Shown in pieces: positions 30,317-38,743 of a DNA stretch of 64,000 nt. The position numbers and the translations under genes were made by a program. Position 1 is the stretch's first letter. Every line of letters begins with the position of its first letter. Origin of the DNA: Streptomyces sp. CG4. Its GTDB lineage: Bacteria; Actinomycetota; Actinomycetes; Streptomycetales; Streptomycetaceae. Location of the stretch: the NCBI RefSeq assembly GCF_041080655.1, contig NZ_CP163525.1:4650001-4714000 (forward strand), written 5' to 3'. The notes under the pieces are model-generated. The model ran no database searches. It saw nothing but the letters and a program-made list of their open reading frames with translations, and had not been told where the DNA came from.

Positions 30317-32143
30317 ATGGGGCACTACAAGTCGAATCTCCGCGACATCGAGTTCAACCTCTTCGAAGTACTGGGGCGCGACAAGGTGTACGGCACCGGC
30401 CCGTTCGAGGAGATGGACGTCGACACCGCCAAGAGCATCCTGGAGGAGATGACCCGCCTCTCGGAGAACGAGCTGGCGGAGTCCTTCGCCGACGCCGACC
30501 GCAACCCGCCGGTCTTCGACCCGGAGACCAACACCGCGCCGGTCCCGGCGTCCTTCAAGAAGAGCTACCAGGCCTTCATGGACTCCGAGTACTGGCGGCT
30601 CGGCCTGCCCGAGGAGATCGGCGGCACCACCTCGCCGCGCTCCCTGATCTGGGCCTACGCCGAGCTGATCCTGGGCGCCAACCCGGCCGTGTGGATGTAC
30701 TCCTCGGGCCCGGCGTTCGCCGGCATCCTCTTCGAAGAGGGCAATGAGGTCCAGAAGCACATCGCCAAGATCGCCGTGGAGAAGACCTGGGGCTCCACCA
30801 TGGTGCTCACCGAGCCGGACGCCGGTTCGGACGTGGGCGCCGGCCGCACCAAGGCGATCCAGCAGGAGGACGGCTCCTGGCACATCGAGGGCGTGAAGCG
30901 CTTCATCACCTCCGGTGAGCACGACATGGAGGAGAACATCCTCCACTACGTGCTGGCGCGCCCCGAGGGCGCCGGCCCGGGTACCAAGGGCCTGTCCCTC
31001 TTCCTCGTCCCGAAGTACCTCTTCGACTTCGAGACCGGCGAGCTGGGCGAGCGCAACGGCGTCTACGCCACCAACGTCGAGCACAAGATGGGCCTGAAGG
31101 CCTCCAACACCTGCGAGATGACCTTCGGCGACCAGCACCCCGCCAAGGGCTGGCTCATCGGTGACAAGCACGAGGGCATCCGCCAGATGTTCCGCATCAT
31201 CGAGTTCGCTCGCATGATGGTCGGCACGAAGGCGATCTCCACGCTGTCCACGGGCTACCTGAACGCGCTGGAGTACGCCAAGGAGCGCGTGCAGGGCCCG
31301 GACCTGGCCAACTTCCTGGACAAGACCGCGCCCAAGGTCACCGTCACCCACCACCCGGACGTGCGCCGCTCGCTGATGACGCAGAAGGCGTACGCGGAGG
31401 GCATGCGCGCCCTGGTGCTGTACACCGCCTCGGTCCAGGACGCGATCCAGGTCAAGGAGGCGAACGGCGAGGACGCCTCCGCCGAGCACGCGCTGAACGA
31501 CCTGCTGCTGCCGATCGTCAAGGGCTACGGCTCCGAGAAGGGCTACGAGCAGCTCGCCCAGTCGCTGCAGACCTTCGGCGGCTCCGGCTTCCTGCAGGAG
31601 TACCCGATCGAGCAGTACATCCGCGACTCCAAGATCGACACTCTGTACGAGGGCACCACCGCGATCCAGGGCCAGGACTTCTTCTTCCGGAAGATCGTCC
31701 GCAACCAGGGCGCCGCGCTGAACTCCCTCGCCGAGGACATCAAGAAGTTCCTGGCGCTCGGCACCGGCGGCACGGAGCTGGCCGGCGCCCGTGAGCACCT
31801 GGCCAAGGCGGCCGTGGAACTGGAGGCGATCGTCGGTCTGATGCTGACCGACCTCGCCGCCACCGAGCAGGACACCAAGAACATCTACAAGGTGGGCCTG
31901 AACACCACCCGCCTGCTGCTGGCCTCCGGTGACGTCGTCGTCGGCTACCTGCTGCTGAAGGGCGCCGCGATCGCCGCCGAGAAGCTGGCCTCGGCCTCCG
32001 CCAAGGACACGGCGTTCTACACCGGCAAGATCGCCGCGGCGAAGTTCTTCGCCGCGAACGTCCTGCCGGGCGTCACGCTCGCCCGCAAGGTCGCCGAGGG
32101 CGTCGAGCTGGACCTGATGGAGCTGGACGAGGCCGCGTTCTAA
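30317..32143 (+). CDS. Acyl-CoA dehydrogenase (large FadE type)
   Basis: A 608-residue FAD enzyme of fatty acid beta-oxidation. N-terminal helical region (about 30-155), a middle beta domain with the flavin-contact signature MVLTEPDAGSDVGAGRTKA and VKRFITSGEHD, the C-terminal helical domain with FGGSGFLQEYPIEQYIRDSK and the catalytic Glu in DTLYEGTTAIQGQDF, and then an extra C-terminal domain of about 130 residues found in the 600-residue class. ATG at 30317 is chosen over 30284 for a GGAG site at 30306-30309 and the MGHYKSNLRDIEFNLFE start. The gene uses highly optimal codons, consistent with strong expression. Confidence 0.95.
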   Translation: MGHYKSNLRDIEFNLFEVLGRDKVYGTGPFEEMDVDTAKSILEEMTRLSENELAESFADADRNPPVFDPETNTAPVPASFKKSYQAFMDSEYWRLGLPEEIGGTTSPRSLIWAYAELILGANPAVWMYSSGPAFAGILFEEGNEVQKHIAKIAVEKTWGSTMVLTEPDAGSDVGAGRTKAIQQEDGSWHIEGVKRFITSGEHDMEENILHYVLARPEGAGPGTKGLSLFLVPKYLFDFETGELGERNGVYATNVEHKMGLKASNTCEMTFGDQHPAKGWLIGDKHEGIRQMFRIIEFARMMVGTKAISTLSTGYLNALEYAKERVQGPDLANFLDKTAPKVTVTHHPDVRRSLMTQKAYAEGMRALVLYTASVQDAIQVKEANGEDASAEHALNDLLLPIVKGYGSEKGYEQLAQSLQTFGGSGFLQEYPIEQYIRDSKIDTLYEGTTAIQGQDFFFRKIVRNQGAALNSLAEDIKKFLALGTGGTELAGAREHLAKAAVELEAIVGLMLTDLAATEQDTKNIYKVGLNTTRLLLASGDVVVGYLLLKGAAIAAEKLASASAKDTAFYTGKIAAAKFFAANVLPGVTLARKVAEGVELDLMELDEAAF

Positions 32144-32149
32144 GAAAGC

Positions 32150-32224
32150 GTTCCTGCGGACAGGTCGGCGGATACGTCCCTGTAAGTCGCTCCTGCAGAC
32201 CGTTCCTGCAGATACGTCCCTGTA
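32150..32224. repeat. Imperfect direct duplication after the acyl-CoA dehydrogenase
   Basis: GATACGTCCCTGTA occurs at 32171-32184 and 32211-32224, exactly 40 bases apart, and GTTCCTGCrGA or a close variant occurs at 32150, 32189 and 32202. The unit does not extend the gene and has no coding potential I can see. It could be a decayed operator array or transcript-end structure. Confidence 0.55.
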
Positions 32225-32233
32225 GATACTGTG

Positions 32234-32264
32234 CGGGCCCGCTCCCTTTCCGGGAGCGGGCCCG
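32234..32264 (+). terminator. Terminator between acyl-CoA dehydrogenase and aminopeptidase
   Basis: A 13-bp perfect stem CGGGCCCGCTCCC with loop TTTCC, 90 bases after the dehydrogenase stop and immediately before the -10 of the aminopeptidase gene. Confidence 0.85.
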
Positions 32265-32287
32265 TGCACGTCGTTAAGGTGAATCCT

Positions 32288-33586
32288 ATGAGCGCACCAG
32301 CCCGCTTCGACCGCGGCCACACCGACGACCTGATGTCCTTCCTGGCGGCCGGCCCATCGCCGTACCACGCCGTGGCGAATGCCGCGGAGCGGCTGGAGAA
32401 GGCGGGCTTCCGGCAGGTCGCCGAGACGGACGCCTGGGACGGGACCAGCGGTGGCAAGTACGTGCTGCGCGGCGGCGCGATCATCGCCTGGTACGTCCCC
32501 GAGGGCGCTGAGGCACACACGCCGTTCCACATCGTCGGCGCGCACACCGACTCCCCGAACCTCAGGATCAAGCCACGGCCGGACAGCGGGGCGCACGGCT
32601 GGCGCCAGGTCGCCGTCGAGATCTACGGCGGTCCGCTGATGAACTCCTGGCTCGACCGCGACCTGGGCCTGGCCGGCCGGCTGAGCCTGCGCGACGGTTC
32701 CACGGTGCTGGTCAACGTGGACCGGCCGCTGCTGCGTGTGCCCCAGCTCGCCATCCACCTGGACCGTTCGGTCAGCACCGAGGGGCTCAAGCTCGACAAG
32801 CAGCGCCATCTGCAGCCGATCTGGGGTCTCGCCGACGATGTGCGGGACGGCGATCTGATCGCCTTCCTGGAGGAGGAGGCCGGTCTTGCGGCCGGCTCCG
32901 TCACCGGCTGGGACCTGATGACACACCCGGTGGAAGCCCCCGCCTACCTCGGCCGGGACCGGGACCTGGTCGCCGGTCCCCGGATGGACAACCTGCTGTC
33001 GGTGCACGCGGGCGTGGCCGCGCTGGCCGCCGTCGCCACCTCCGGCGCACCGCTCACCCGCATCCCCGTGCTGGCCGCGTTCGACCACGAGGAGAACGGC
33101 TCCCAGTCGGACACCGGCGCGGACGGCCCGCTGCTCGGATCCGTCCTGGAGCGCTCGGTGTTCACCCGCGGCGGTACCTACGAGGACCGGGCCCGCGCCT
33201 TCGCCGGCACGGTGTGCCTGTCCTCCGACACGGGCCACGCCGTCCACCCCAACTACGCGGAGCGGCACGACCCGACGCACCACCCGCGCGTCAACGGCGG
33301 CCCGATCCTCAAGGTCAACGTCAACAACCGCTATGCCACGGACGGTTCGGGCCGCGCGGTCTTCGCCGCGGCGTGCGAGAAGGCGAACGTGCCCTTCCAG
33401 TCGTTCGTCTCCAACAACTCCATGCCGTGCGGCACCACGATCGGCCCGATCACCGCGGCCCGGCACGGCATCCGGACCGTGGACATCGGCGTCGCGATCC
33501 TCTCCATGCACAGCGTCCGCGAACTGTGCGGCGCCGACGACCCGTTCCTGCTGGCGAACGCGCTGGTGGCGTTCCTGGAAGGCTAG
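32288..33586 (+). CDS. M18 family aspartyl aminopeptidase
   Basis: A 432-residue cytosolic dinuclear zinc aminopeptidase that removes N-terminal acidic residues. Metal ligands and catalytic residues are visible: AHTDSPNLRIKP, GPRMDNLLSVHAG, DHEENGSQSDTGADGPLL, SSDTGHAVHPNY and the final VAILSMHSVRE. Length matches the family (about 430). ATG at 32288 lies seven bases after TAAGGT, a good -10, and no ribosome-binding site is visible, so the mRNA is likely leaderless. It is convergent with the thioredoxin-NHL gene across a strong palindromic hairpin. Confidence 0.95.
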   Translation: MSAPARFDRGHTDDLMSFLAAGPSPYHAVANAAERLEKAGFRQVAETDAWDGTSGGKYVLRGGAIIAWYVPEGAEAHTPFHIVGAHTDSPNLRIKPRPDSGAHGWRQVAVEIYGGPLMNSWLDRDLGLAGRLSLRDGSTVLVNVDRPLLRVPQLAIHLDRSVSTEGLKLDKQRHLQPIWGLADDVRDGDLIAFLEEEAGLAAGSVTGWDLMTHPVEAPAYLGRDRDLVAGPRMDNLLSVHAGVAALAAVATSGAPLTRIPVLAAFDHEENGSQSDTGADGPLLGSVLERSVFTRGGTYEDRARAFAGTVCLSSDTGHAVHPNYAERHDPTHHPRVNGGPILKVNVNNRYATDGSGRAVFAAACEKANVPFQSFVSNNSMPCGTTIGPITAARHGIRTVDIGVAILSMHSVRELCGADDPFLLANALVAFLEG

Positions 33587-33603
33587 TCGGGCTCAAGGGG
33601 TTG

Positions 33604-33625
33604 CCCGCGCCCCCGGGGGCGCGGG
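33604..33625. terminator. 22-bp perfect palindrome, bidirectional terminator
   Basis: CCCGCGCCCCC followed by its exact complement lies between the convergent aminopeptidase and thioredoxin-NHL genes. The surrounding phrase (GGGGCTGTATCGATGTGCGGC) resembles a dispersed intergenic repeat I recall from Streptomyces genomes, but I cannot verify that. Confidence 0.75.
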
Positions 33626-33680
33626 GCTGTATCGATGTGCGGCGCAGCAGCCGACGAACCGGCCCCCACGCCCCACGGCG

Positions 33681-35498
33681 CTACTCGTCCATCCCGGCCA
33701 GAACCAGCGGCAGCCGCTCCACCCCACCCTCCACGAGCCGGATCGGAACGCCCCAGTCCTGCTGGTGCACATGGCAGGCAGGATATGCGTTGGCCGGGTC
33801 GTCATCGCAGGAGGCTGCCATCGCCGAGACGTGCAGCACCCCCTCCATGACGGAAGGGTTCAGCTCCAGCTCGCGCGAGAGGTCCGTGTCTGCCCCTTCC
33901 CCCTTGCGCAGCAGCTCGGGCGGGGTGGCGGAGACCAGCAGGCGGGTGGAGGGGCCATACCGCGTGTCCAGCTTCTGGCCGGCCGGGGCCTGGAAGATGA
34001 CGTCCAGCTTCAGCCGGCCCGGGGCGACCTCGGTGGCCGCGCGCCGGGTGCGGTGGGCGACCGACTCCACGCGCACCGCCTCCTCGGGCAGCCGCAGCCG
34101 GGTCAGCCGGTGCCGGGCCGACTCCACGACCACGATGTCCTCGCCGGCGAGCACGGCGTCACTGGGCTCGCGCAGATCGGTGGCGAGCGTCGTGACCTCG
34201 CCGGTCGCCGGGTCGTAGCGGCGCAGGGCGTGGTTGTAGGTGTCGGCGATCGCGACCGAACCGTCCGGCAGGGCGGTGACACCCAGCGGGTGCTGGAACA
34301 GGGCCTGCTCGGCGGCGCCGTCGCGATGGCCGAAGTCGAACAGACCGGTACCGACGGCCGTGTGGACGGACCCGTCGAGATCCACCCAGCGCAGGGCGGA
34401 CGTTTCGGAGTCGGCGAGCCAGAGCCGCTCGGCGGTGGCCGCGAGGCCGGAGGGCTGCGCGAACCAGGCCTCGGCGCCGGGGCCGTCGACCAGGCCCTCG
34501 TTGGTGGTGCCCGCCGCGACGGCGACGGTCTCGGTGCCGGGGTCGTACGTCCACAGCTGGTGGACGCCCGCCATGGCGATCCACACCTTGCCGCCGAAGA
34601 CCGCCACGTCCCAGGGGGACGAGAGGTCCACCTCGCGGGCCGGGCCGGCGGTCGCGGCCCCCTGCCACCACTGTCTGCCGGTGCCGGCCAGGGTCGTCAC
34701 CGCGCCGGTGGCGAGGTCCAGCCGGCGCAGGGCGTGGTTGACGGTGTCGGCCACGACCACCGAGCCGGCGTCGAGGAGGGCGAGGCCCTGCGGCTCGCTG
34801 AAGGCCGCCTCCGCGGGACCGCCGTCCGCGAACCCGCGCGTGCCGGAGCCGATGCGCCGTACGACGGTCTCGGTGTCCTTGGCCAGCTCCACCAGCTGGT
34901 GCCTGGTGGTGTCGCTGACCAGGAAGGTCCCGCCGGGCAGCGGCAGCGCCTTGCCCGGGAAACGGAGGGTGCCCGGCTCCGGCTCGGGCGCCACATAGGG
35001 CCCGTCGCCGCGGCGCAGCGTGCCCTTCACCTCATGCTCGGCCTCCAGCTCCTCGACCAGCCGCTCGATCGCGTGGGCATGGCCCTCGCCCGCGTGCTGG
35101 GCGACGACATATCCCTCCGGGTCGATCACGACGAGCGTCGGCCAGGCACGCACCGCGTACTGCTTCCAGGTGGCCAGCTCCGGGTCGTCCAGCACCGGGT
35201 GCGCCACGCCGTAGCGCTCCACCGCGTCCACGACCGCCTGGTGCTCCGCCTCGTGCACGAACTTCGGGGAGTGCACGCCGATGACGACCACCGTGTCCCG
35301 GTGCTTCTCCTCCAGCTCGCGCAGCTCGTCCAGGACGTGCAGGCAGTTGATACAGCAGAAGGTCCAGAAGTCCAGGACGACGATGCGTCCGCGCAGGTCG
35401 GCGAGGGTGTACGCGGTGTGGCCCGTGTTCAGCCAGCCGCCCTTGCCGATCAGCTCGGGGGCGCGGACGCGGGCGCGTCGGGGTGCGGAGTCGGTCAT
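33681..35498 (-). CDS. Thioredoxin-like protein fused to NHL beta-propeller
   Basis: A 605-residue protein with the NHLRC2 architecture. Residues about 20-155 form a TlpA/thioredoxin-like domain with WTFCCINCLHVL (redox Cys49-x-x-Cys52 plus an extra Cys48), and residues about 170-500 carry NHL repeats seen in phrases such as FSEPQGLALLDAGSVVVADTVNHALRR (shortened) and ADTYNHALRRYDPATG. A small C-terminal beta domain contains Cys residues (AASCDDDPANAYPACHVH). No signal peptide is evident, so it is probably cytoplasmic. The function of this fusion is not established; thiol redox sensing with a propeller scaffold is an inference. Confidence 0.92.
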   Translation of the reverse strand: MTDSAPRRARVRAPELIGKGGWLNTGHTAYTLADLRGRIVVLDFWTFCCINCLHVLDELRELEEKHRDTVVVIGVHSPKFVHEAEHQAVVDAVERYGVAHPVLDDPELATWKQYAVRAWPTLVVIDPEGYVVAQHAGEGHAHAIERLVEELEAEHEVKGTLRRGDGPYVAPEPEPGTLRFPGKALPLPGGTFLVSDTTRHQLVELAKDTETVVRRIGSGTRGFADGGPAEAAFSEPQGLALLDAGSVVVADTVNHALRRLDLATGAVTTLAGTGRQWWQGAATAGPAREVDLSSPWDVAVFGGKVWIAMAGVHQLWTYDPGTETVAVAAGTTNEGLVDGPGAEAWFAQPSGLAATAERLWLADSETSALRWVDLDGSVHTAVGTGLFDFGHRDGAAEQALFQHPLGVTALPDGSVAIADTYNHALRRYDPATGEVTTLATDLREPSDAVLAGEDIVVVESARHRLTRLRLPEEAVRVESVAHRTRRAATEVAPGRLKLDVIFQAPAGQKLDTRYGPSTRLLVSATPPELLRKGEGADTDLSRELELNPSVMEGVLHVSAMAASCDDDPANAYPACHVHQQDWGVPIRLVEGGVERLPLVLAGMDE

Positions 35499-35540
35499 GG
35501 CTCAAGAGTGCCACCCGACTCCGACAGCCACTTCGGCGCC

Positions 35541-35592
35541 TGTGGACAACTATGGACACCCCGGTCCGAGGGGCTCCGCGTCCTGTGGACAG
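35541..35592. promoter_or_regulatory. DnaA-box-like cluster
   Basis: TGTGGACAA (35541-35549) is the exact complement of the DnaA box TTGTCCACA; TATGGACAC (35551-35559) and TGTGGACAG (35584-35592) are near matches. They lie in the 121-base gap upstream of the thioredoxin-NHL gene. Three boxes within 52 bases could bind DnaA, or could be chance. Confidence 0.4.
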
Positions 35593-35619
35593 CCCCGACC
35601 GGTGGATTCCGACGGAGCG

Positions 35620-36006
35620 TCAGGACAGGGCATGACCGGTGGTGGCGTCCACGTGGTCCGGCACCTCCTCGTGCCGGTCGCCGACCGACAGGGTGCCGCT
35701 CGGTTCGAGGACGAGGATCTCGGTGGGCACGCGTGCGTACGGCTTGTGCTCGGTCCCGCGCGGGACGGTGAACACCGAGCCCTTGGGCAGCACGACCGTG
35801 CGCTCTCCGGCCGGCTCACGCAGACCGATCCGCAGTTCGCCGTCGAGGACCAGGAAGAACTCGTCGGTGTGATCGTGGACGTGCCAGAGGTGCTCACCCT
35901 CCACCTTCGCCACACGTACGTCGTAGTCATTGACGGTGGTGACGATGCGCGGGCTCCACTGCTCGGTGAACGAGGCGAGGGCGGCTTCGAGGGAGATGGG
36001 TTCCAT
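35620..36006 (-). CDS. Cupin-domain protein
   Basis: A 128-residue single-cupin protein. Metal-binding motif 1 is HLWHVHDHTDEFFLVLDGEL (HxH...E) and motif 2 is FTVPRGTEHKPYA (His), with the GELRIGL strand between. Small cupins of this form may be enzymes or sugar/ligand sensors; the substrate is unknown. ATG at 36006 gives MEPISLEAAL. It is divergent from the GlxA-type regulator 52 bases away, which suggests that the regulator controls it. Confidence 0.88.
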   Translation of the reverse strand: MEPISLEAALASFTEQWSPRIVTTVNDYDVRVAKVEGEHLWHVHDHTDEFFLVLDGELRIGLREPAGERTVVLPKGSVFTVPRGTEHKPYARVPTEILVLEPSGTLSVGDRHEEVPDHVDATTGHALS

Positions 36007-36058
36007 GGGTTCATCGTGCGGGTGGCCCTCGGCGTCGTACGAGTGCTAGGAATCGCAT

Positions 36059-37069
36059 ATGTCGCAAGGATCCTCTCACCGACGCCCGCGTAGGGCACAT
36101 CGGGTCGCCGTGATCGTCGACGAGGGCACCAACCCCTTCGAGGTCGGGGTCGCCACCGAGCTGTTCGGGCTGCCGAGGCCCGAACTGGGCTTTCCGGAGC
36201 CGCTGTACGAGGTGACGCTGTGCGCGCCCGCGTCCGGGGTGCGGATGAACCACGGCTTCTTCACCCTGACCGGCGTGCCCGGCCTGGAGGCGGTGGACGA
36301 GGCCGACACCCTGGTCGTACCGGGCCGCCCCGACAACGTGGTACCGCGCGGTGCCGACGTCCTCGACGCCATCCGGCGCAGCCACGCGCGCGGGGCCCGC
36401 GTCGTCAGCTTCTGCACGGGCAGCTTCGCCCTCGCCGAGGCCGGGCTGCTCGACGGGCGACGGGCCGCCACGCACTGGATGTGGGTGGACACCTTCCGGG
36501 AGCTGCATCCCAGGGTGCTGCTGGAGCCGGATGTGCTGTTCGTGGACGAGGGCGACATCCTCACCGCCGCCGGCAGCGCGGCCGCGCTCGACCTCGGCCT
36601 GCACCTGTGGCGCCGCGACCACGGCGCCGAACTCGCGAACGCCGTCTCGCGGCGGCTCGTCTTCGCCGCCCACCGGGACGGCGGCCAGCGGCAGTTCGTG
36701 GAGCGCCCGGTACCCGACGTGCCCGACGAATCGCTCGGCCCGCTGCTGGCCTGGGTGCAGGAACGACTGGGGGAGCCGCTGACGGTGGCGGACCTCGCCG
36801 CCCGCGCGGCCGTCAGCCCGGCCACCCTGCACCGCCGATTCCGCGCCCAGCTGGGGACGACTCCGCTGGCCTGGCTCACCGGCGAACGCGTGGCGCTGGC
36901 GTGCCGGCTGATCGAACGGGGCGAGGAGCGCCTGGACGTCGTCGCGGCCCGCAGCGGCCTGGGCACCGCGGCCAATCTACGGGCCCGCCTGCGCCGGGAG
37001 ACGGGGCTGAGCCCGTCGGACTACCGCAGACGCTTCGGACCACGGTCTCCGCTCCTGCCGACGACGTGA
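36059..37069 (+). CDS. GlxA-type AraC regulator (DJ-1/PfpI plus AraC HTH)
   Basis: A 336-residue transcription factor. The N-terminal DJ-1/PfpI-like domain (about 14-205) has VAVIVDEGTNPFEVGVATELF and the nucleophile-elbow region RVVSFCTGSFALAEAGLLDG with the Cys retained. The C-terminal AraC domain has two HTH motifs (LTVADLAARAAVSPATLHRRF; LDVVAARSGLGTAANLRARLRR, shortened). The ATG at 36059 lies six bases after TAGGAA with no ribosome-binding site, so it is probably leaderless. It shares a 52-base divergent region with the cupin gene, its probable target. Confidence 0.93.
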   Translation: MSQGSSHRRPRRAHRVAVIVDEGTNPFEVGVATELFGLPRPELGFPEPLYEVTLCAPASGVRMNHGFFTLTGVPGLEAVDEADTLVVPGRPDNVVPRGADVLDAIRRSHARGARVVSFCTGSFALAEAGLLDGRRAATHWMWVDTFRELHPRVLLEPDVLFVDEGDILTAAGSAAALDLGLHLWRRDHGAELANAVSRRLVFAAHRDGGQRQFVERPVPDVPDESLGPLLAWVQERLGEPLTVADLAARAAVSPATLHRRFRAQLGTTPLAWLTGERVALACRLIERGEERLDVVAARSGLGTAANLRARLRRETGLSPSDYRRRFGPRSPLLPTT

Positions 37070-37082
37070 CGATCGCGTCCTG

Positions 37083-37113
37083 TTCCGGCTTCCGGCTTCC
37101 GGCTTCCGGCTTC
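37083..37113. repeat. Heptanucleotide tandem repeat TTCCGGC
   Basis: Four full copies of TTCCGGC plus TTC lie in the 79-base gap between the GlxA-type gene and the LURP-one-like gene. Slippage here would alter spacing in the promoter region of the downstream gene. Confidence 0.8.
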
Positions 37114-37148
37114 GTGATGATCGCGCCGCGACGGGGAACGGTACCCGC

Positions 37149-37643
37149 ATGAGACTCCTCGTACGCGACCGGCTTCTCGGTATCGGTGACGACTACTGGA
37201 TCGAGGACGAGCACGGCCGGAAGGTGTTCCTCGTCGACGGCAAGGCCATGCGGCTGCGGGACACCTTCCAGCTCAAGGACGCCCACGGACGTGTCCTGAT
37301 CGACATCCACCAGAAGATGTTCGCCCTGCGCGACACCATGGTGATCGAGCGGGACGGCGAGGGCCTTGCCACCATCAGGCGCAAACGGCTGTCCCTGCTG
37401 CGCAACCACTACCGGGTGTCCTTGGCCGACGGCACCGTGCTGGACGTCAGCGGCAAGATCCTCGACCACGAGTTCGCCATCGAGTACGACGGCGAACTCC
37501 TCGCGGTGATCTCCCGGCGCTGGCTGCACCTGAGGGACACGTACGGCGTCGACATCGTGCGCGACGACGTGGACCCGGCGCTGCTCATCGCGGTGGCGGT
37601 GTGCGTGATCCACCTGGCGCAGAAGGAACGGGAGGACGACTGA
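37149..37643 (+). CDS. LURP-one-related (LOR) / scramblase-fold protein
   Basis: A 164-residue protein with the Tubby-like LOR pattern: MRLLVRDRLLGIGDDYWIEDE, paired beta strands with VFLVDGKAMRLRDTF, IHQKMFALRDTMVIER and DHEFAIEYDGELLAVISRRW. The last 25 residues are hydrophobic (PALLIAVAVCVIHLAQ) and could contact the membrane. Bacterial LOR proteins have no proven function; the fold is related to phospholipid scramblases. ATG at 37149 follows GGGGAA. The neighbouring genes do not suggest a pathway. Confidence 0.85.
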   Translation: MRLLVRDRLLGIGDDYWIEDEHGRKVFLVDGKAMRLRDTFQLKDAHGRVLIDIHQKMFALRDTMVIERDGEGLATIRRKRLSLLRNHYRVSLADGTVLDVSGKILDHEFAIEYDGELLAVISRRWLHLRDTYGVDIVRDDVDPALLIAVAVCVIHLAQKEREDD

Positions 37644-37706
37644 CGAAGGTGGAGCGTGCCCTGACCGACGGAGGCGGGGCGTGCCCGACCTCTCAAGGCA
37701 GTACGC

Positions 37707-38525
37707 CTAGCGCCGCGGTGGCTCCAGGCCCAGCACGCGGTCCTTCAGCGCCGGGAACTGCTCCCGCGTCGTCGCCACCTTCGCCGGGTCGAAGTCGACG
37801 GTGAGGATCTGCTCGTCCGGGCCCGCCTCGGCGAGCACCTCGCCCCACGGATCCACCACGATCGAGTGACCCGCCTGCGGAACTCCCGCATGGGTCCCGG
37901 CCGTTCCACACGCAAGCACGAACGCCTGGTTCTCCACCGCCCGCGCCTGAGCCAGCAGCGTCCAGTGCGCGCGTCGGCGCTCGGGCCAGCCCGCCGGGAT
38001 CACCAGCGTCTCGGCGCCGGCGTCGACCAGTGAGCGGAAGAGTTCGGGGAAACGGAGGTCGTAACAGGTGGCCACGCCGAGCGTGGTTCCGGGCAGCCGG
38101 ACCGTCACCAGGTCCCGCCCGGCACCCATCAGTACGGCCTCGCCCTTGTCGAAACCGAAGCGATGGATCTTGCGATAGGCGGCAGCCAGCTCACCGGAGG
38201 GGGAGAAGATGAGAGACGTGTTGTAGAGAGTGCCGTCACCCGCGGCGGAGCCGCTGCCGGATGCCGCTCGCTCGGGGACGGAGCCCGCGTGCAGCCACAC
38301 CCCCGCGTCGCTCGCGGCCTTGGCCATCGTCTCGTACGTCGGGCCTTCGAGTGGCTCGGCCGCGCGGCCGAACTCCTCGTAGGCGAACGCACCGGTCGTC
38401 CACAGCTCGGGCAGCACGACGAGGTCGGACCCGGACTGCTGCCGGACCAGTGCGGCCACCCGCTGCCGCCGGGAGTCGACCGATTCGTCCTCGTTCACGG
38501 CGATCTGGATCAACGAGGCGCGCAC
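37707..38525 (-). CDS. Carbon-nitrogen hydrolase (nitrilase superfamily)
   Basis: A 272-residue amidase-type enzyme. The catalytic triad is visible: Glu in VVLPELWTTG, Lys in YRKIHRFGFDKGE and Cys in GVATCYDLRFPEL. The KGE and LRFPE phrases are close to omega-amidase (NIT2-like) and deaminated-glutathione amidase members. GTG at 38525 is chosen because of an AGGACGGTGG stretch just before it; the frame is open further upstream. The reaction would be hydrolysis of a small omega-amide in the cytoplasm; the exact substrate is not certain. Confidence 0.9.
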   Translation of the reverse strand: MRASLIQIAVNEDESVDSRRQRVAALVRQQSGSDLVVLPELWTTGAFAYEEFGRAAEPLEGPTYETMAKAASDAGVWLHAGSVPERAASGSGSAAGDGTLYNTSLIFSPSGELAAAYRKIHRFGFDKGEAVLMGAGRDLVTVRLPGTTLGVATCYDLRFPELFRSLVDAGAETLVIPAGWPERRRAHWTLLAQARAVENQAFVLACGTAGTHAGVPQAGHSIVVDPWGEVLAEAGPDEQILTVDFDPAKVATTREQFPALKDRVLGLEPPRR

Positions 38526-38743
38526 ACTACCACCGTCCTGGCATTCGAGTCGTCCACACAGGCCTACGATCGTCACATGAAAGCACTGCCGGGGTGCCTG
38601 CAAGCAGCGTAACTTGGGGGTCCCCCCGGTTCGAGCGATGCCGAGAGCCGGAGGAGACCCAGACGCCCGCCGAGTTGCCACCGCCGCCGTTGGCAGCGCC
38701 GCCACAACCTGACCGTGTACCGACCGCCGAGGGGTCCCGTTCC

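Noticed and set aside
30248..33511. 1087-codon open frame on the minus strand
   Set aside because: Antisense shadow of the acyl-CoA dehydrogenase and M18 aminopeptidase genes, and it crosses their terminator; no domain content.
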